Assembly (NCBI RefSeq): GCF_002139875.1
Contig: NZ_CP018793.1
Location: forward strand, 558,001 to 622,000
Source: Campylobacter vicugnae
GTDB lineage: Bacteria > Campylobacterota > Campylobacteria > Campylobacterales > Campylobacteraceae
Reading direction: 5' to 3'
DNA: 64,000 nt
Positions 46,853 through 55,975 of the stretch are shown piece after piece; the first letter of the stretch is position 1; each line of letters starts with the position of its first letter. Under the pieces are notes generated by a model. That model worked only from the letters and a program-made list of their open reading frames with translations. It had not been told where the DNA came from and searched no databases. The position numbers were made by a program, and so were the translations under genes.

Positions 46853-46858
46853 ATTATA
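46853..46858 (-). promoter_or_regulatory. -10 box of ATP-grasp operon
   Basis: TATAAT on the minus strand, preceded by GC, 22 bases from the ATG at 46830. No clear -35 element is seen. Confidence 0.5.
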
Positions 46859-46949
46859 GCTTAGGGTTACTAAATTTTACTATAAATAAAATAATATTTA
46901 AGCATAAATAAGATAAAATCTATCATAGGACTTTTATAAGGAGTATGAG

Positions 46950-47702
46950 ATGAAGATAGATAACTACTCAAATAGTATGCAAAACTACTATCTAAACAAC
47001 GCTCAAAATAGCGCTAATAAAGCTTTAGATAATATATCGGCTAATCGCGCAATTAGTGGAAGTGATAGTGCTAATATGGTAATTGCCAATGCACTTTTAA
47101 GTGATGCAAATGCAATTTCTCAAGGCGTTAGTAATGCAAATGACGCAATTGGTGTGTTGCAGATTGCTGATGGAGCATTGCAAAATTTAACAGATAGTGC
47201 AGATAGATTAAATGAGCTATCGATTCGCTCAACTAGTTTGGCAATGGATGATAACTCAAGAGCTGCTATTAAGAGTGAAGCCCAAGCACTTAAAACATCT
47301 ATGCAAGATACTTTAAACTCAACTAGCTTTAATGGTAATAATATCTTTGGCTCAACTCTAAATTTTCAAACTGGAAGCTCTGAGACTACTATTTCATTAA
47401 ATGCTCCAAACATTAGCTCAATTGATATAGATTCTCAAGAGAGTATAGCAGCCTTTAGAGATGGTATAAATGCGATGCGTGGAGATATAGGTAGTACTCA
47501 GCAAGGACTACTTAGTGATATTAATGCTAGTATTACAGCAGCAAATTCAGCCAGATCTAGTGAGTCGCAACTACAAAATAATGATGTAGTTAAAAATCTA
47601 AGCGATTTAAATAAGGCAGATCTGCTTCTAAATAGCACAACTCTAACTGCTGCTCACAATATGACTTTACTAGCTCAACAAGTATCAACTCTGTTAAGAT
47701 AA
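46950..47702 (+). CDS. flaC: FlaC-like secreted flagellin homologue
   Basis: A 250-residue short flagellin-like protein. The N-terminal D0/D1 region (NNAQNSANKALDNISANRAISG) and the C-terminal coiled region (LLNSTTLTAAHNMTLLAQQVSTLLR, abridged) are flagellin-like, while the variable D2/D3 domain is almost absent. In C. jejuni FlaC is exported by the flagellar type III system and binds host cells rather than forming the filament. AAGGAG lies six bases before the ATG. I found no CGATWT sigma28 box or sigma54 motif upstream, so its sigma factor is unclear. Confidence 0.87.
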   Translation: MKIDNYSNSMQNYYLNNAQNSANKALDNISANRAISGSDSANMVIANALLSDANAISQGVSNANDAIGVLQIADGALQNLTDSADRLNELSIRSTSLAMDDNSRAAIKSEAQALKTSMQDTLNSTSFNGNNIFGSTLNFQTGSSETTISLNAPNISSIDIDSQESIAAFRDGINAMRGDIGSTQQGLLSDINASITAANSARSSESQLQNNDVVKNLSDLNKADLLLNSTTLTAAHNMTLLAQQVSTLLR

Positions 47703-47704
47703 TA

Positions 47705-47728
47705 AAGATAGCCAAATTTGGCTATCTT
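47705..47728. terminator. Bidirectional terminator, flaC / ABC operon
   Basis: A perfect 24-bp palindrome (AAGATAGCCAAA / TTTGGCTATCTT) lies between the flaC stop and the end of the convergent ABC transporter ATPase gene. Confidence 0.7.
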
Positions 47729-48476
47729 AAATCATATATTCTATATTCTCTACTTGTCCGTTTATTAGCTTATATATAGTGGATTTAAGCTCAAAATACT
47801 TTGGAGTATTTGGAGTAAATTTAGGATTTTGTAGCTCTTTGATTATTTTTCCAGCATGTAAAATCACAATCTTATCACCTAAAAGTATAGCCTCATCGAT
47901 ATCGTGAGTTACAAATATGGCTTGTTTATTTTGCATTAGGGCTTTTAGCTCACTTTGTAAATTGGCCCTTACTACTGGATCTAAAGCACTAAAAGGCTCA
48001 TCTAAAAATAGCACCTTTGGATCTAAGCTTAAAGCTCTAGCAATCGCAACTCTTTGAGATTGACCGCCGCTTAGGCTATTTGGATATAAGTTCATTTTAT
48101 CTTTTAACCCTACTAGACTTAGATATTTTTTAGCTATTTCATCTATTAGTTTTTTATCCTTTAAGCCAGAACACTTTAGAGCAAATTTGATATTATCAAG
48201 TGCAGTAAGCCATGGCATTAAGCAGTAGTGTTGCATTATTATCTGACGCTCTTTGGAGTTTGGAATTTGAGATTTAAAGCTCTCGTTATCAAATTTAATC
48301 TCACCACTATCAAAGCTTTCAAGAGAGCTTAAAATTTTCAATATTGTGCTTTTGCCGCTTCCGCTAGAGCCTAAAAGTACGCAAAACTCACCATCATTAA
48401 TCTTTAAATTTATATCATCTAAAACGCAAATATCACCAAATGATTTTCTAAGATTTTTAATTTCTATCATAGCCAT
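47727..48476 (-). CDS. ABC transporter ATPase, nitrate/sulfonate/taurine type
   Basis: A 249-residue ABC ATPase. Walker A GSSGSGKS is at 36-43, the signature LSGGQSQRVAIARAL follows, Walker B is VLFLDEPFSALD, and the switch His is in VTHDIDEA. The Q-loop region (IMQHYCLMPWLTALDNI) resembles SsuB/TauB importers. It is the last gene of the five-gene reverse operon and overlaps the permease gene by 20 bases. The substrate is unknown; sulfonate-like compounds fit the context. Confidence 0.9.
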   Translation of the reverse strand: MAMIEIKNLRKSFGDICVLDDINLKINDGEFCVLLGSSGSGKSTILKILSSLESFDSGEIKFDNESFKSQIPNSKERQIIMQHYCLMPWLTALDNIKFALKCSGLKDKKLIDEIAKKYLSLVGLKDKMNLYPNSLSGGQSQRVAIARALSLDPKVLFLDEPFSALDPVVRANLQSELKALMQNKQAIFVTHDIDEAILLGDKIVILHAGKIIKELQNPKFTPNTPKYFELKSTIYKLINGQVENIEYMI

Positions 48477-49191
48477 ATCTCCTTGATACTACTTTTTCTA
48501 TATATCCAAATATAGTATTAATTATCATACCAATGATACCTATAGTGATAATTGTAGCTATTAATATATCTATTCTTAATTGATTTCTACTATCGATAAT
48601 CATATATCCAAGTCCAGTTTGAGCTCCTAACATTTCTCCTACGACTAAATTTATCCAAGCAAGAGCTGCGGCTAATTTAAGGCTAGATATAAGAGATAAA
48701 AAACTAGATGGTATGATAACTCCGGTGAAAATTTGCAATTTAGAAGCACCGAAATTTTTAGCTACTAATATTAGTTGGCTAGGTAGATCTTTTATGGCTT
48801 TTGTAGATAATAATACCATAGGGAAAAATACTGAATATGCTATAATAAATATAGTTGGTAAATCTCCAATTCCAAATATTATTAAGATAATTGGTACCCA
48901 TGCAATTGGCGAGATAGGACGCAAAATATTAAATAGCGGATCAAATGCTTGAGCAAATTTTGGATTATAACCAAAGATAAAACCAATTATAACCCCAAAA
49001 ATAACACCCAAAATAAGCCCAATACCATATCTATATAGCGAATCTATAATTCCAATTTGTAAGCTATTATTATCTATTATTAGCCTAAATGCGTCTAAAA
49101 CCTGCATAGGCGATGGAATTAGCTCAGAGCTAAATATATGCCATATTAATATAACAAAAGCTAAAACTATACTTTGATAAATATATTTCAT
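48457..49191 (-). CDS. ABC transporter permease, SsuC/TauC type
   Basis: A 244-residue inner-membrane permease with about six helices. The EAA loop ATPase contact is ILVAKNFGASKLQIFTGVIIPSS, with the typical NFGAS...I.P spacing. GLGYMIIDSRNQLRIDILIATI near the C-terminus is characteristic of SsuC/TauC/NrtB proteins. It overlaps the binding-protein gene by 4 bases and the ATPase gene by 20. Confidence 0.9.
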   Translation of the reverse strand: MKYIYQSIVLAFVILIWHIFSSELIPSPMQVLDAFRLIIDNNSLQIGIIDSLYRYGIGLILGVIFGVIIGFIFGYNPKFAQAFDPLFNILRPISPIAWVPIILIIFGIGDLPTIFIIAYSVFFPMVLLSTKAIKDLPSQLILVAKNFGASKLQIFTGVIIPSSFLSLISSLKLAAALAWINLVVGEMLGAQTGLGYMIIDSRNQLRIDILIATIITIGIIGMIINTIFGYIEKVVSRRYGYDRN

Positions 49192-50105
49192 ACTTGCTCC
49201 ACTAAATAACTATCTATATCTAAATTTCTCAACCCATCATTTGCTAAATTTTGAGATATTAAGAACTCTTTTAGATCTATTAGATCTTCTTTATTTATCT
49301 TTAAATCGCTATATGATACGATTTTTTCACTAATGATTTTATTTATAATATCTGCATCTTGAGCCAAAATTTTTGATCCTATAGTAGCAGCTTCACTATG
49401 GTTTTTTTCTATAAAATTTGCTGCTAATTTAAATGCGTTAGTTAGCTGATTTGCTACTTTGGAATTTGCTAGCTCGTTAGAATAATTAAGTAAGCAGCAT
49501 ATATGATTTGGCACTACATCTTTGCTTAAAATTAGATTAACAGCACCTCTTTTTACGGCTAATTGTCCAAATGGCTCAGCTACTATATATGCATCTACTT
49601 TATTTGTCAAAAGTGCAAATGGCATTTCAGTAGGAGCCATATCAACTAAATTAACCTTAATATTATACTTAGTTAAAAGATGATGAAGTATATAATAATG
49701 GCTAGAAAATCTAGATGGAATTGCTATATTTTTGCCATTTAACTCTTTTATACTTTTTATCTTTTTGTTTGCTACTAATGCTGAGCCATTTTTATGTGCT
49801 GCCATAATTGCTTTTATATCTACACCGCTACCTTTTAGCATTAATCCTAATGGAGCTAGTAAAAAAGCAGCATCTATAGCTTTTGCTCTTAAAGCCTCAC
49901 TTAAATCTGCCCAGTTAGAAAATTTAATTGGAGTTATTGTAAATTCATCACTGCTAAATATATCCTTAGCTATGATTATTAAATGATCGCAAATTGGTAA
50001 ATAGCCTATCTTTATACCTTTTTTAAATTTAGGATTTGCCAAGCTTTTAGTAGTGCTTAGAGCCAAAAAACCAGCCAAAAATCCAAGAGCATATCTTCTA
50101 TCCAT
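49188..50105 (-). CDS. ABC substrate-binding protein, NMT1/SsuA-like
   Basis: A 305-residue periplasmic binding protein. IKIGYLPICDHLIIIAKDIF, KAIDAAFLLAPLGLML, IPSRFSSHYYILHHLL and DAYIVAEPFGQLA match the NMT1/NrtA/SsuA fold. The N-terminus MDRRYALGFLAGFLALSTTKS has a twin-arginine pair before the hydrophobic core, so export may be by Tat rather than Sec. AGGAG lies before the ATG. The ligand is unknown; candidates are sulfonates, nitrate or a thiamine pyrimidine. Confidence 0.87.
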   Translation of the reverse strand: MDRRYALGFLAGFLALSTTKSLANPKFKKGIKIGYLPICDHLIIIAKDIFSSDEFTITPIKFSNWADLSEALRAKAIDAAFLLAPLGLMLKGSGVDIKAIMAAHKNGSALVANKKIKSIKELNGKNIAIPSRFSSHYYILHHLLTKYNIKVNLVDMAPTEMPFALLTNKVDAYIVAEPFGQLAVKRGAVNLILSKDVVPNHICCLLNYSNELANSKVANQLTNAFKLAANFIEKNHSEAATIGSKILAQDADIINKIISEKIVSYSDLKINKEDLIDLKEFLISQNLANDGLRNLDIDSYLVEQV

Positions 50106-50166
50106 ATCTTCTCCTTTTATTTATTAATTTTATTAATAACACTATAAAAATACTAAAATATATTAA

Positions 50167-51228
50167 TTATATTGCTTGTTTGCTCTTCCATGATTTTATA
50201 CATCCTCTGCCAGCTTTGACTTCGCTTATCTCTTTTAAAAGATGCTTGATACTTGGAGTAACTATTAGCACAAAATTACCCTCTTTTTGAAGGCGTGCTA
50301 CTTTTGAGCTTTCTAAATATCCTCTAGCGCCGCTAAATAGCACTGCTGCTGATGTAGTCTTTTGTGTTAAATTTGAGCCTAAAAGTCTAGTTTCTAAAAT
50401 ATCTAAAGGATTTATATTATCAATATTTTTGGCTAAATTTTGAACTAAATTTAAAAGAGATATATACTCATTTTGCAAACTTTTAAAATCAAAATTTAAA
50501 TATGAGTTGATATCAGCATGACTTGCGTTTGATTTATTTATCTCTTCAAGACTAGCTTTGATAATTCCAGCTGCTATGCCAGTTTGCAATAGAATAAATC
50601 CTGGCGTTATACGCACTAAATACTCATAGATATTTTGGCTTAAAATATCATTGTTGCTTAAGAAATAATTCTTTATCACTACGCTTTTTGTAGCTGAACC
50701 CTCTAGAGCTGAGTATTTAATAGATGATTTTAGTCTAGCATTATCTCCAACTCTTATAACGCCCATTACTGGCGTATTATCATCATCTAAGGCTATAGCT
50801 CCAAAAACGCTATCTTCGCTAATATTTGATACCCATGGTAGATTGCCATTAATGATATATCCGCCTTCTACTTTTGTAGCTTTTAGATGATTTTTCTCAA
50901 TTCCAGCAAATGCTTTCATAGGATTAGAAAGCGCTGTACCACCTAGAATTTGACCGCTATAAAGCTTTGGTAGTAGCTCGTTTTTTAGCTCTGTATTGTC
51001 GCTATTTATAAGGTAGTAGATAATAGCAAATTGGCACCACATGCAAAATCCACTTGTACCGCAAATTTTAGAGATCTTAGCTATATTTTCTATGGCTTGA
51101 TATAGATCTGCTCTAGATTGTAGTGCAGCAAAATCGCCATTTTGAGCTATCTGTTTTAAGATCTCTTTAGGATATATTCCCTCTTTATCTATTAAGTGTG
51201 CTAATTTTGCTAATTTTTGTAGTGCCAT
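50167..51228 (-). CDS. Acyl-CoA-dehydrogenase-like flavoprotein (SfnB/DszC-like)
   Basis: A 353-residue protein with the acyl-CoA dehydrogenase fold: CGTSGFCMWCQFAIIYYL, GGTALSNPMKAFAG, GGYIINGNLPWVSNI and a C-terminal helical domain (LLGSNLTQKTTSAAVLFSGARGYL). In SfnB and DszC relatives this fold is an FMN-dependent oxygenase or sulfur-acquisition oxidoreductase. Its position between an OsmC gene and a sulfonate-type ABC transporter suggests an oxidoreductase acting on the imported compound. No general fatty-acid beta-oxidation gene is nearby. The reaction is unproven. Confidence 0.83.
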   Translation of the reverse strand: MALQKLAKLAHLIDKEGIYPKEILKQIAQNGDFAALQSRADLYQAIENIAKISKICGTSGFCMWCQFAIIYYLINSDNTELKNELLPKLYSGQILGGTALSNPMKAFAGIEKNHLKATKVEGGYIINGNLPWVSNISEDSVFGAIALDDDNTPVMGVIRVGDNARLKSSIKYSALEGSATKSVVIKNYFLSNNDILSQNIYEYLVRITPGFILLQTGIAAGIIKASLEEINKSNASHADINSYLNFDFKSLQNEYISLLNLVQNLAKNIDNINPLDILETRLLGSNLTQKTTSAAVLFSGARGYLESSKVARLQKEGNFVLIVTPSIKHLLKEISEVKAGRGCIKSWKSKQAI

Positions 51229-51237
51229 TTTTTATCC

Positions 51238-51768
51238 TTATTTAGCTTCTAAATTTACCTGTCTAAGCAGAGTATTTGCTACTGGTGAATATTTTAGAGC
51301 GTGAGCGATTAGAGCATTTTTTCTCTCTTCGTCTGCATTGCTTTCTAGTATTACATTTACTCTTACATCTGTAAAACCAAGTGGTTTATCGCTTAAATCG
51401 CCTGTTCCCCATACTGCAGTGATATTTAGATCACCTTCAAGCTCAACTTCAAGTTTTGTAATAACTATATTTTGAGCTATTGCATTAGCGTGAATTCCTA
51501 CAGCTATACAACTTCCAAGTGCTGCAAGAACAGCCTCGCTAGGATTTGGTGCAGTATCATCGCCTAAAAGTGTAGGTGGCTCATCTACTATATATGCTGG
51601 TAGATTTCTTATATAGTTAGCGTGGCGAAATTTACCCTCAGCCACTGTACGACATTTTAGAGTTTTAATAACATCTGGATTTTCTTTTCCAGCTTTGATT
51701 AGAGCCTCTAGACCTGCTTTATCTATCGGATCTAATCTTGTACATGAATTTATAGCGCAGTTTGCCAT
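51238..51768 (-). CDS. OsmC family protein
   Basis: A 176-residue OsmC/Ohr fold protein. The two redox cysteines are in TLKCRTVAEG (near residue 37) and LAALGSCIAVGIH, with the conserved NPSEAVLAALGSC helix. The family reduces organic hydroperoxides with thiols, though OsmC members with other substrates exist. It heads the operon OsmC, acyl-CoA-dehydrogenase-like protein, binding protein, permease, ATPase, behind a near-consensus sigma70 promoter. AAGGAG precedes the ATG. Confidence 0.9.
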   Translation of the reverse strand: MANCAINSCTRLDPIDKAGLEALIKAGKENPDVIKTLKCRTVAEGKFRHANYIRNLPAYIVDEPPTLLGDDTAPNPSEAVLAALGSCIAVGIHANAIAQNIVITKLEVELEGDLNITAVWGTGDLSDKPLGFTDVRVNVILESNADEERKNALIAHALKYSPVANTLLRQVNLEAK

Positions 51769-51823
51769 TTTTATCTCCTTATTAAAATATAGTAAAAAGA
51801 TATATTAATCTTTTAATGTGAGA

Positions 51824-51852
51824 ATTATATCAATAAAATAGGTATTTGTCAA
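51824..51852 (-). promoter_or_regulatory. Near-consensus sigma70 promoter of the OsmC operon
   Basis: On the minus strand TTGACA (51847-51852), 18 bases, TATAAT (51824-51829). It lies about 55 bases before the OsmC start. A full -35 box is uncommon in Campylobacter, where usually only the -10 is conserved. Confidence 0.65.
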
Positions 51853-51996
51853 TATAAAGTAATTTAATATATTTTTAAATTTATTAAATTTAGATTTAAA
51901 TTTGCTAAGTTAAATTTAATTCAAATTCCCATAAAATGGATAGATTTAAGGCAAAATTAGTATAATTGAGCTTTAAATTAATTTTTGTAGGATTTT

Positions 51997-54198
51997 ATGG
52001 AAGAACTATTTAAAAAACTAGATTTAAATGAATATTTAAGTGCTTATAATGAATTTTTATCTCGCCCTAAGCCGCTTTTTATAAGTGGAGATAGCAAGGC
52101 AAATTATGAAAAAATAGAAGAGATTTCACAAATTAATATAAAAAGCCCAAAAGAGATAGCAAATTTAGATGATGCATTGATGAGATTATCAAAACAGGCT
52201 GTTTTGCATATTAGTGAAATATATGAATTTAGTAAGATTATAGAGTATTTTAAATATCTAAAAGCTCAAAATTTCGCCCCTAAAATGCGTGGATATCTAG
52301 ATAAGATTGAAATTCCAGCAAGTATAGAGCAAATTGATCAATATTTTGATGAAAATGGTGAGTTTAAAGAGAGTATTGATGAGCGTTTAGTATCTATAAA
52401 TGAGGCCTACAAAAATAAAAAACGCCAAATAGATGAGAGTTTAAAAAAATTAATTTATACAAAAAGCCTTAGCCCATACTTAGTAGATACTCAAATTCAC
52501 TATATAAATTCCAATGAAGCTTTGCTAGTTCGTGGAGGGTTTAATCACGCTTTAAAAGGTACAGTAATTGGTAGAAGTAGTGGTGGATATTTTTATATTT
52601 TGCCTGATATTGTAAGTAATTTAAAGACCCAGCAAAGCGATTTACTAGATAAAAAAGAGGAGATTTTATACGAACATGCTAAGATAATTAGCTCAATTTT
52701 TAGTAAAAATTTACCATTTTTGAAATTTATAAACTCAGCTTTTGACTATATAGATAGCTTAATCTCTAGGGTTAGCTTTGCTAAGAGTAGGGACTATAAT
52801 TTTGTGCTTGCTAACTCTAGTAAGGATATAATTTTAAGCCAGTTTGCCCACCCAGCGCTAAAAAATCCCAAAAGAGTTAGTGTAGATTTTCGTGGTAAAA
52901 TTTTGCTAATAACTGGTGTAAATGCCGGTGGTAAAAGTATGCTTTTAAAGAGCATAATGAGTGCAGCATTGCTAGCTAAGTATCTTTTACCAATGAGTAT
53001 AAATAGTGATAAATCCAGCATAGGTAGTTTTAAAGAATTTGAAGCCATTATAGAAGATCCGCAAAACTCTAAAAACGATATATCAACCTTTGCTGGTAGA
53101 ATGATTGGATTTAGTAGAGTTTTGGGTAAAAAGCAGATATTAATTGGCGTTGATGAGATTGAGCTAGGAACTGATTTTGAAGAGGCTGCAAGCTTATATA
53201 GTATTTTGCTTACTTCGATGATGAAAAATGATGTCAAAATGGTTATAACTACTCATCACAAACGCCTTGCTATGTTACTTGCTAAAAATAGTGAAGTTGA
53301 GCTTTTAGCAGCTTTATATGATGAGCAAAACTCAAGACCAAAGTATGAGTTTTTAAAAGGAATAATTGGCAAAAGTTATGCATTTGAGACTGCTAGTAGA
53401 TATGGAATTCCAGACAATCTTGTAGCTAGTGCTAAAAGTGCATATGGTGATGATAAAGAGAATTTAAATGAGATGATCTCAAAAGCGATAAATTTAGAAT
53501 TAGAGTTAAAATTAAAACTTGATAATCTAAAAGAAAAAGAGCTAAAATTAGATCTACTCTTAAAAGATGCCAAAGAGGCAAAAGTAAAAGCTGATGATAT
53601 GCTAAGAGCAAGATTAAATGCGTTAGAAACTGAGTTTTATAAAGCTATTAATGAGGCAAAAAGAGGTATAAATCTAAAAGATACAAAAGATAAACAAAGA
53701 AGCCTAAATAATGCAAATTCTATGGCAAAAGCGATTCAAAAACCAAATATTATAAGCGAGCCACCAAAATTAAAAGTAGGCGATAGAGTAAAATATGATA
53801 AGATAAAAGGCGTAGTAGTAAGCATTAGTAAAAATGATGCTACTATAGATAGCAATGGAGTTAGCTTTAGAGTGCCTATTGCTTTGCTTAAAATCATTAG
53901 CGAGGCTCCTTTAAATAGTCAAAATAAGATAAATGTAAGCGTAGCTAGACCAGTAAGTGCTAGCGTGATGATTGACTTACATGGACTACGCGCAGAAGAG
54001 GCGATAGATAGATTAGATAAGTTTATATCAGATAGTTTATTAGCTGGATTTGATGAGGTTTTAATTAAGCATGGAATTGGTACTGGTAAGCTAGCATATG
54101 CTGTAAAAGAGTTTTTAAAATCACATCCAAGCGTAAAAGCATTTAAAGATGGTACGCCAAGCGAAGGTGGATTTGGCTCAAAAGTTGTGAAATTATAG
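51997..54198 (+). CDS. mutS2: MutS2 family protein with Smr domain
   Basis: A 733-residue MutS2. There is no mismatch-recognition domain; the helical core leads to the ATPase with Walker A GVNAGGKSMLLKS near residue 306 and Walker B-type ILIGVDEIELGTD. A coiled coil (about 480-560), a KOW-like segment (LKVGDRVKYDKIKGVVVSI) and the C-terminal Smr nuclease domain with IDLHGLRAEEA and KHGIGTGKLA follow. In Helicobacter MutS2 suppresses recombination. MutS2 is also linked to ribosome rescue in other bacteria. Divergent from the OsmC operon. Confidence 0.95.
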   Translation: MEELFKKLDLNEYLSAYNEFLSRPKPLFISGDSKANYEKIEEISQINIKSPKEIANLDDALMRLSKQAVLHISEIYEFSKIIEYFKYLKAQNFAPKMRGYLDKIEIPASIEQIDQYFDENGEFKESIDERLVSINEAYKNKKRQIDESLKKLIYTKSLSPYLVDTQIHYINSNEALLVRGGFNHALKGTVIGRSSGGYFYILPDIVSNLKTQQSDLLDKKEEILYEHAKIISSIFSKNLPFLKFINSAFDYIDSLISRVSFAKSRDYNFVLANSSKDIILSQFAHPALKNPKRVSVDFRGKILLITGVNAGGKSMLLKSIMSAALLAKYLLPMSINSDKSSIGSFKEFEAIIEDPQNSKNDISTFAGRMIGFSRVLGKKQILIGVDEIELGTDFEEAASLYSILLTSMMKNDVKMVITTHHKRLAMLLAKNSEVELLAALYDEQNSRPKYEFLKGIIGKSYAFETASRYGIPDNLVASAKSAYGDDKENLNEMISKAINLELELKLKLDNLKEKELKLDLLLKDAKEAKVKADDMLRARLNALETEFYKAINEAKRGINLKDTKDKQRSLNNANSMAKAIQKPNIISEPPKLKVGDRVKYDKIKGVVVSISKNDATIDSNGVSFRVPIALLKIISEAPLNSQNKINVSVARPVSASVMIDLHGLRAEEAIDRLDKFISDSLLAGFDEVLIKHGIGTGKLAYAVKEFLKSHPSVKAFKDGTPSEGGFGSKVVKL

Positions 54199-54212
54199 CT
54201 AAGAGGTTTATA

Positions 54213-54810
54213 ATGCAAGGATTTATAGAGGGATTAGCCTTAGGATTTGGTGCAGCAGTGCCAATTGGTCCAGTTAATGTGCTTATAATGAGCTATGCGT
54301 TAGTAAAATTTAGACTTGGTCTTGGGGTTGGACTAGGTGCGATGGCTGTAGATATGGGATATCTATTTGGGATTAGTTTTGGTGTTTTGAAATTTAGCCA
54401 AAATGAGCTTTTAACTCAAATTCTAGCTATTTTTGGATCGATTTTTTTTATTTTATATTGCTTATTTGACATTTTTTGGAGCTAAAAATTTAGCTACGCA
54501 AAAAAGTGGGCTTAATGGTTCATTTTGGAGCTGCTTTGTTAAGGGTGCTTTAATGAATTTAGTAAATCCATATATAATTGGTTTTTGGCTCTCTGTTAGT
54601 GGGATTGTAGCACTTTTGCCAAGTGCTATTATGGGACTTGCTGGGCTATTTGTAAGCATTGCTAGTTGGGTTTTATTTTTATCATTTATAGTTAGTCGCT
54701 CCAAAAAATTTATAGGAGCTAAAGCACAAATAGCATTTGCTTATATCTCGGCAATTTTGATGGTAGGATTTGCTATTATGCTGATATTTAATACATTTTT
54801 AAAGGGTTAA
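54213..54810 (+). pseudogene. LysE family exporter, frameshifted at a T8 tract
   Basis: An amino-acid exporter gene in two frames. The first frame (54213-54485) gives the LysE start GLALGFGAAVPIGPVNVLIMSYAL and two helices, then stops. The second frame carries AYLTFFGAKNLATQK and the remaining helices (NLVNPYIIGFWLSVSG) to 54810. Removing one T from the run of eight at 54442-54449 joins them into a normal protein of 198 residues, reading GSIFLFYIAYLTFFG across the join. The run is thus the frameshift site. The gene is inactive as given unless slippage restores the frame. Confidence 0.85.
54442..54449 (+). repeat. Poly-T (8) tract at the lysE frameshift
   Basis: Eight T in a row at exactly the point where the LysE-type frame is lost. 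Seven T would keep the gene open. Confidence 0.7.
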
Positions 54811-54811
54811 A

Positions 54812-55918
54812 ATGGAAGTTATAGAACTTTTAAAAGAGTTACTTAAATTTAGAAGTATTACACCAGATGATGATGGTGCGATGAATTATATCACGCTATT
54901 TATGAATGAATTTGATGCAAAGCTTTTAGAAGTTAATGGGGTGAAAAATCTCATTCTTACTAAGAAATTTGGCGATGGAGCGCATTTGTGCTTTGCTGGT
55001 CATATAGATGTGGTGCCTCCAGGGCAGGGGTGGAGTAGTGATCCATTTGAGCCAGTTGATAAAGATGGATATATCTATGCTCGTGGAACTCAAGATATGA
55101 AAAGCGGAGTAGCCGCAATGCTTCAAGCTTGTAAGGATGCAAGTAGTTTTGATGGAACTTTAAGCCTTATCATTACAAGTGACGAAGAGGGCGATGGAAT
55201 TTATGGGACAAAAGAGGCTTTAAAATATCTTCAAGAAATAGGTGAGTTACCTGAGTTTGCCGTAGTAGCCGAACCGACATCTTTTAATAAAATAGGTGAT
55301 ATGATTAAGATTGGTCGTCGCGGTTCTATAAATGGTGTAATTACTATTAAAGGCGTTCAAGGACACGCAGCTTATCCATCTAAATGCATAAATCCAATCC
55401 ATCAAGCAAGTGCTGTGTTGGCTAATTTTGCTGGATACGATATGGATGCTGGAAGTAGATATTTTGACCCTTCAAAAATTGTAATTACTGATATTCGTGG
55501 CGGTATGGAGGTGTGTAATGTAACTCCAAATGAGCTTAAGATAATGTTTAATATTAGAAACTCAGACCTAACAAGCTATGAAGATGTTAAGCAGTATTGT
55601 GAGCATATATTTAATGGGCTTGATTATGAGCTAACTCTTAAGGAGAGTTCAAAGCCATTTTTGACTGATGAGAACTCAAAAATTGCTTTAAATTTAAAAT
55701 CTAGCATAGAGAGAATTTGCGGTCTTACTCCTGAGTTTAGCACTACTGGAGGGACAAGCGATGCAAGATATTTTGCTGCTTTTGGCGTGCCAGTTGTTGA
55801 GTGTGGAGTTGTAAATGATAGAATTCACGCTGTTGATGAAAGAGTAGGCGTGAGCGAAGTAGAGACGCTTTATAGGGTATTTAGTGATTTAATTAGCAAT
55901 TTTAATAGCGTTAATTGA
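54812..55918 (+). CDS. dapE: Succinyl-diaminopimelate desuccinylase
   Basis: This di-zinc enzyme makes LL-diaminopimelate for lysine and peptidoglycan. [13 protein letters not shown] (first zinc His), the [15 protein letters not shown] region (bridging Asp), the [13 protein letters not shown] Glu pair and [11 protein letters not shown] near the C-terminus are diagnostic. At 368 residues it has normal length. It starts 1 base after the lysE-type frame ends, so the two form an operon. Confidence 0.95.
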   Translation: MEVIELLKELLKFRSITPDDDGAMNYITLFMNEFDAKLLEVNGVKNLILTKKFGDGAHLCFAGHIDVVPPGQGWSSDPFEPVDKDGYIYARGTQDMKSGVAAMLQACKDASSFDGTLSLIITSDEEGDGIYGTKEALKYLQEIGELPEFAVVAEPTSFNKIGDMIKIGRRGSINGVITIKGVQGHAAYPSKCINPIHQASAVLANFAGYDMDAGSRYFDPSKIVITDIRGGMEVCNVTPNELKIMFNIRNSDLTSYEDVKQYCEHIFNGLDYELTLKESSKPFLTDENSKIALNLKSSIERICGLTPEFSTTGGTSDARYFAAFGVPVVECGVVNDRIHAVDERVGVSEVETLYRVFSDLISNFNSVN

Positions 55919-55975
55919 TTTCATTTTTTAAGATTGTTTTGGCTAAAATTATGAGTAAATTCAAAAGGAAATATC

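Noticed and set aside
54433-54810. A separate gene for a 125-residue membrane protein
   Set aside because: Its first residues are out-of-frame sequence; the homology begins at the T8 tract and continues the upstream LysE-type frame.
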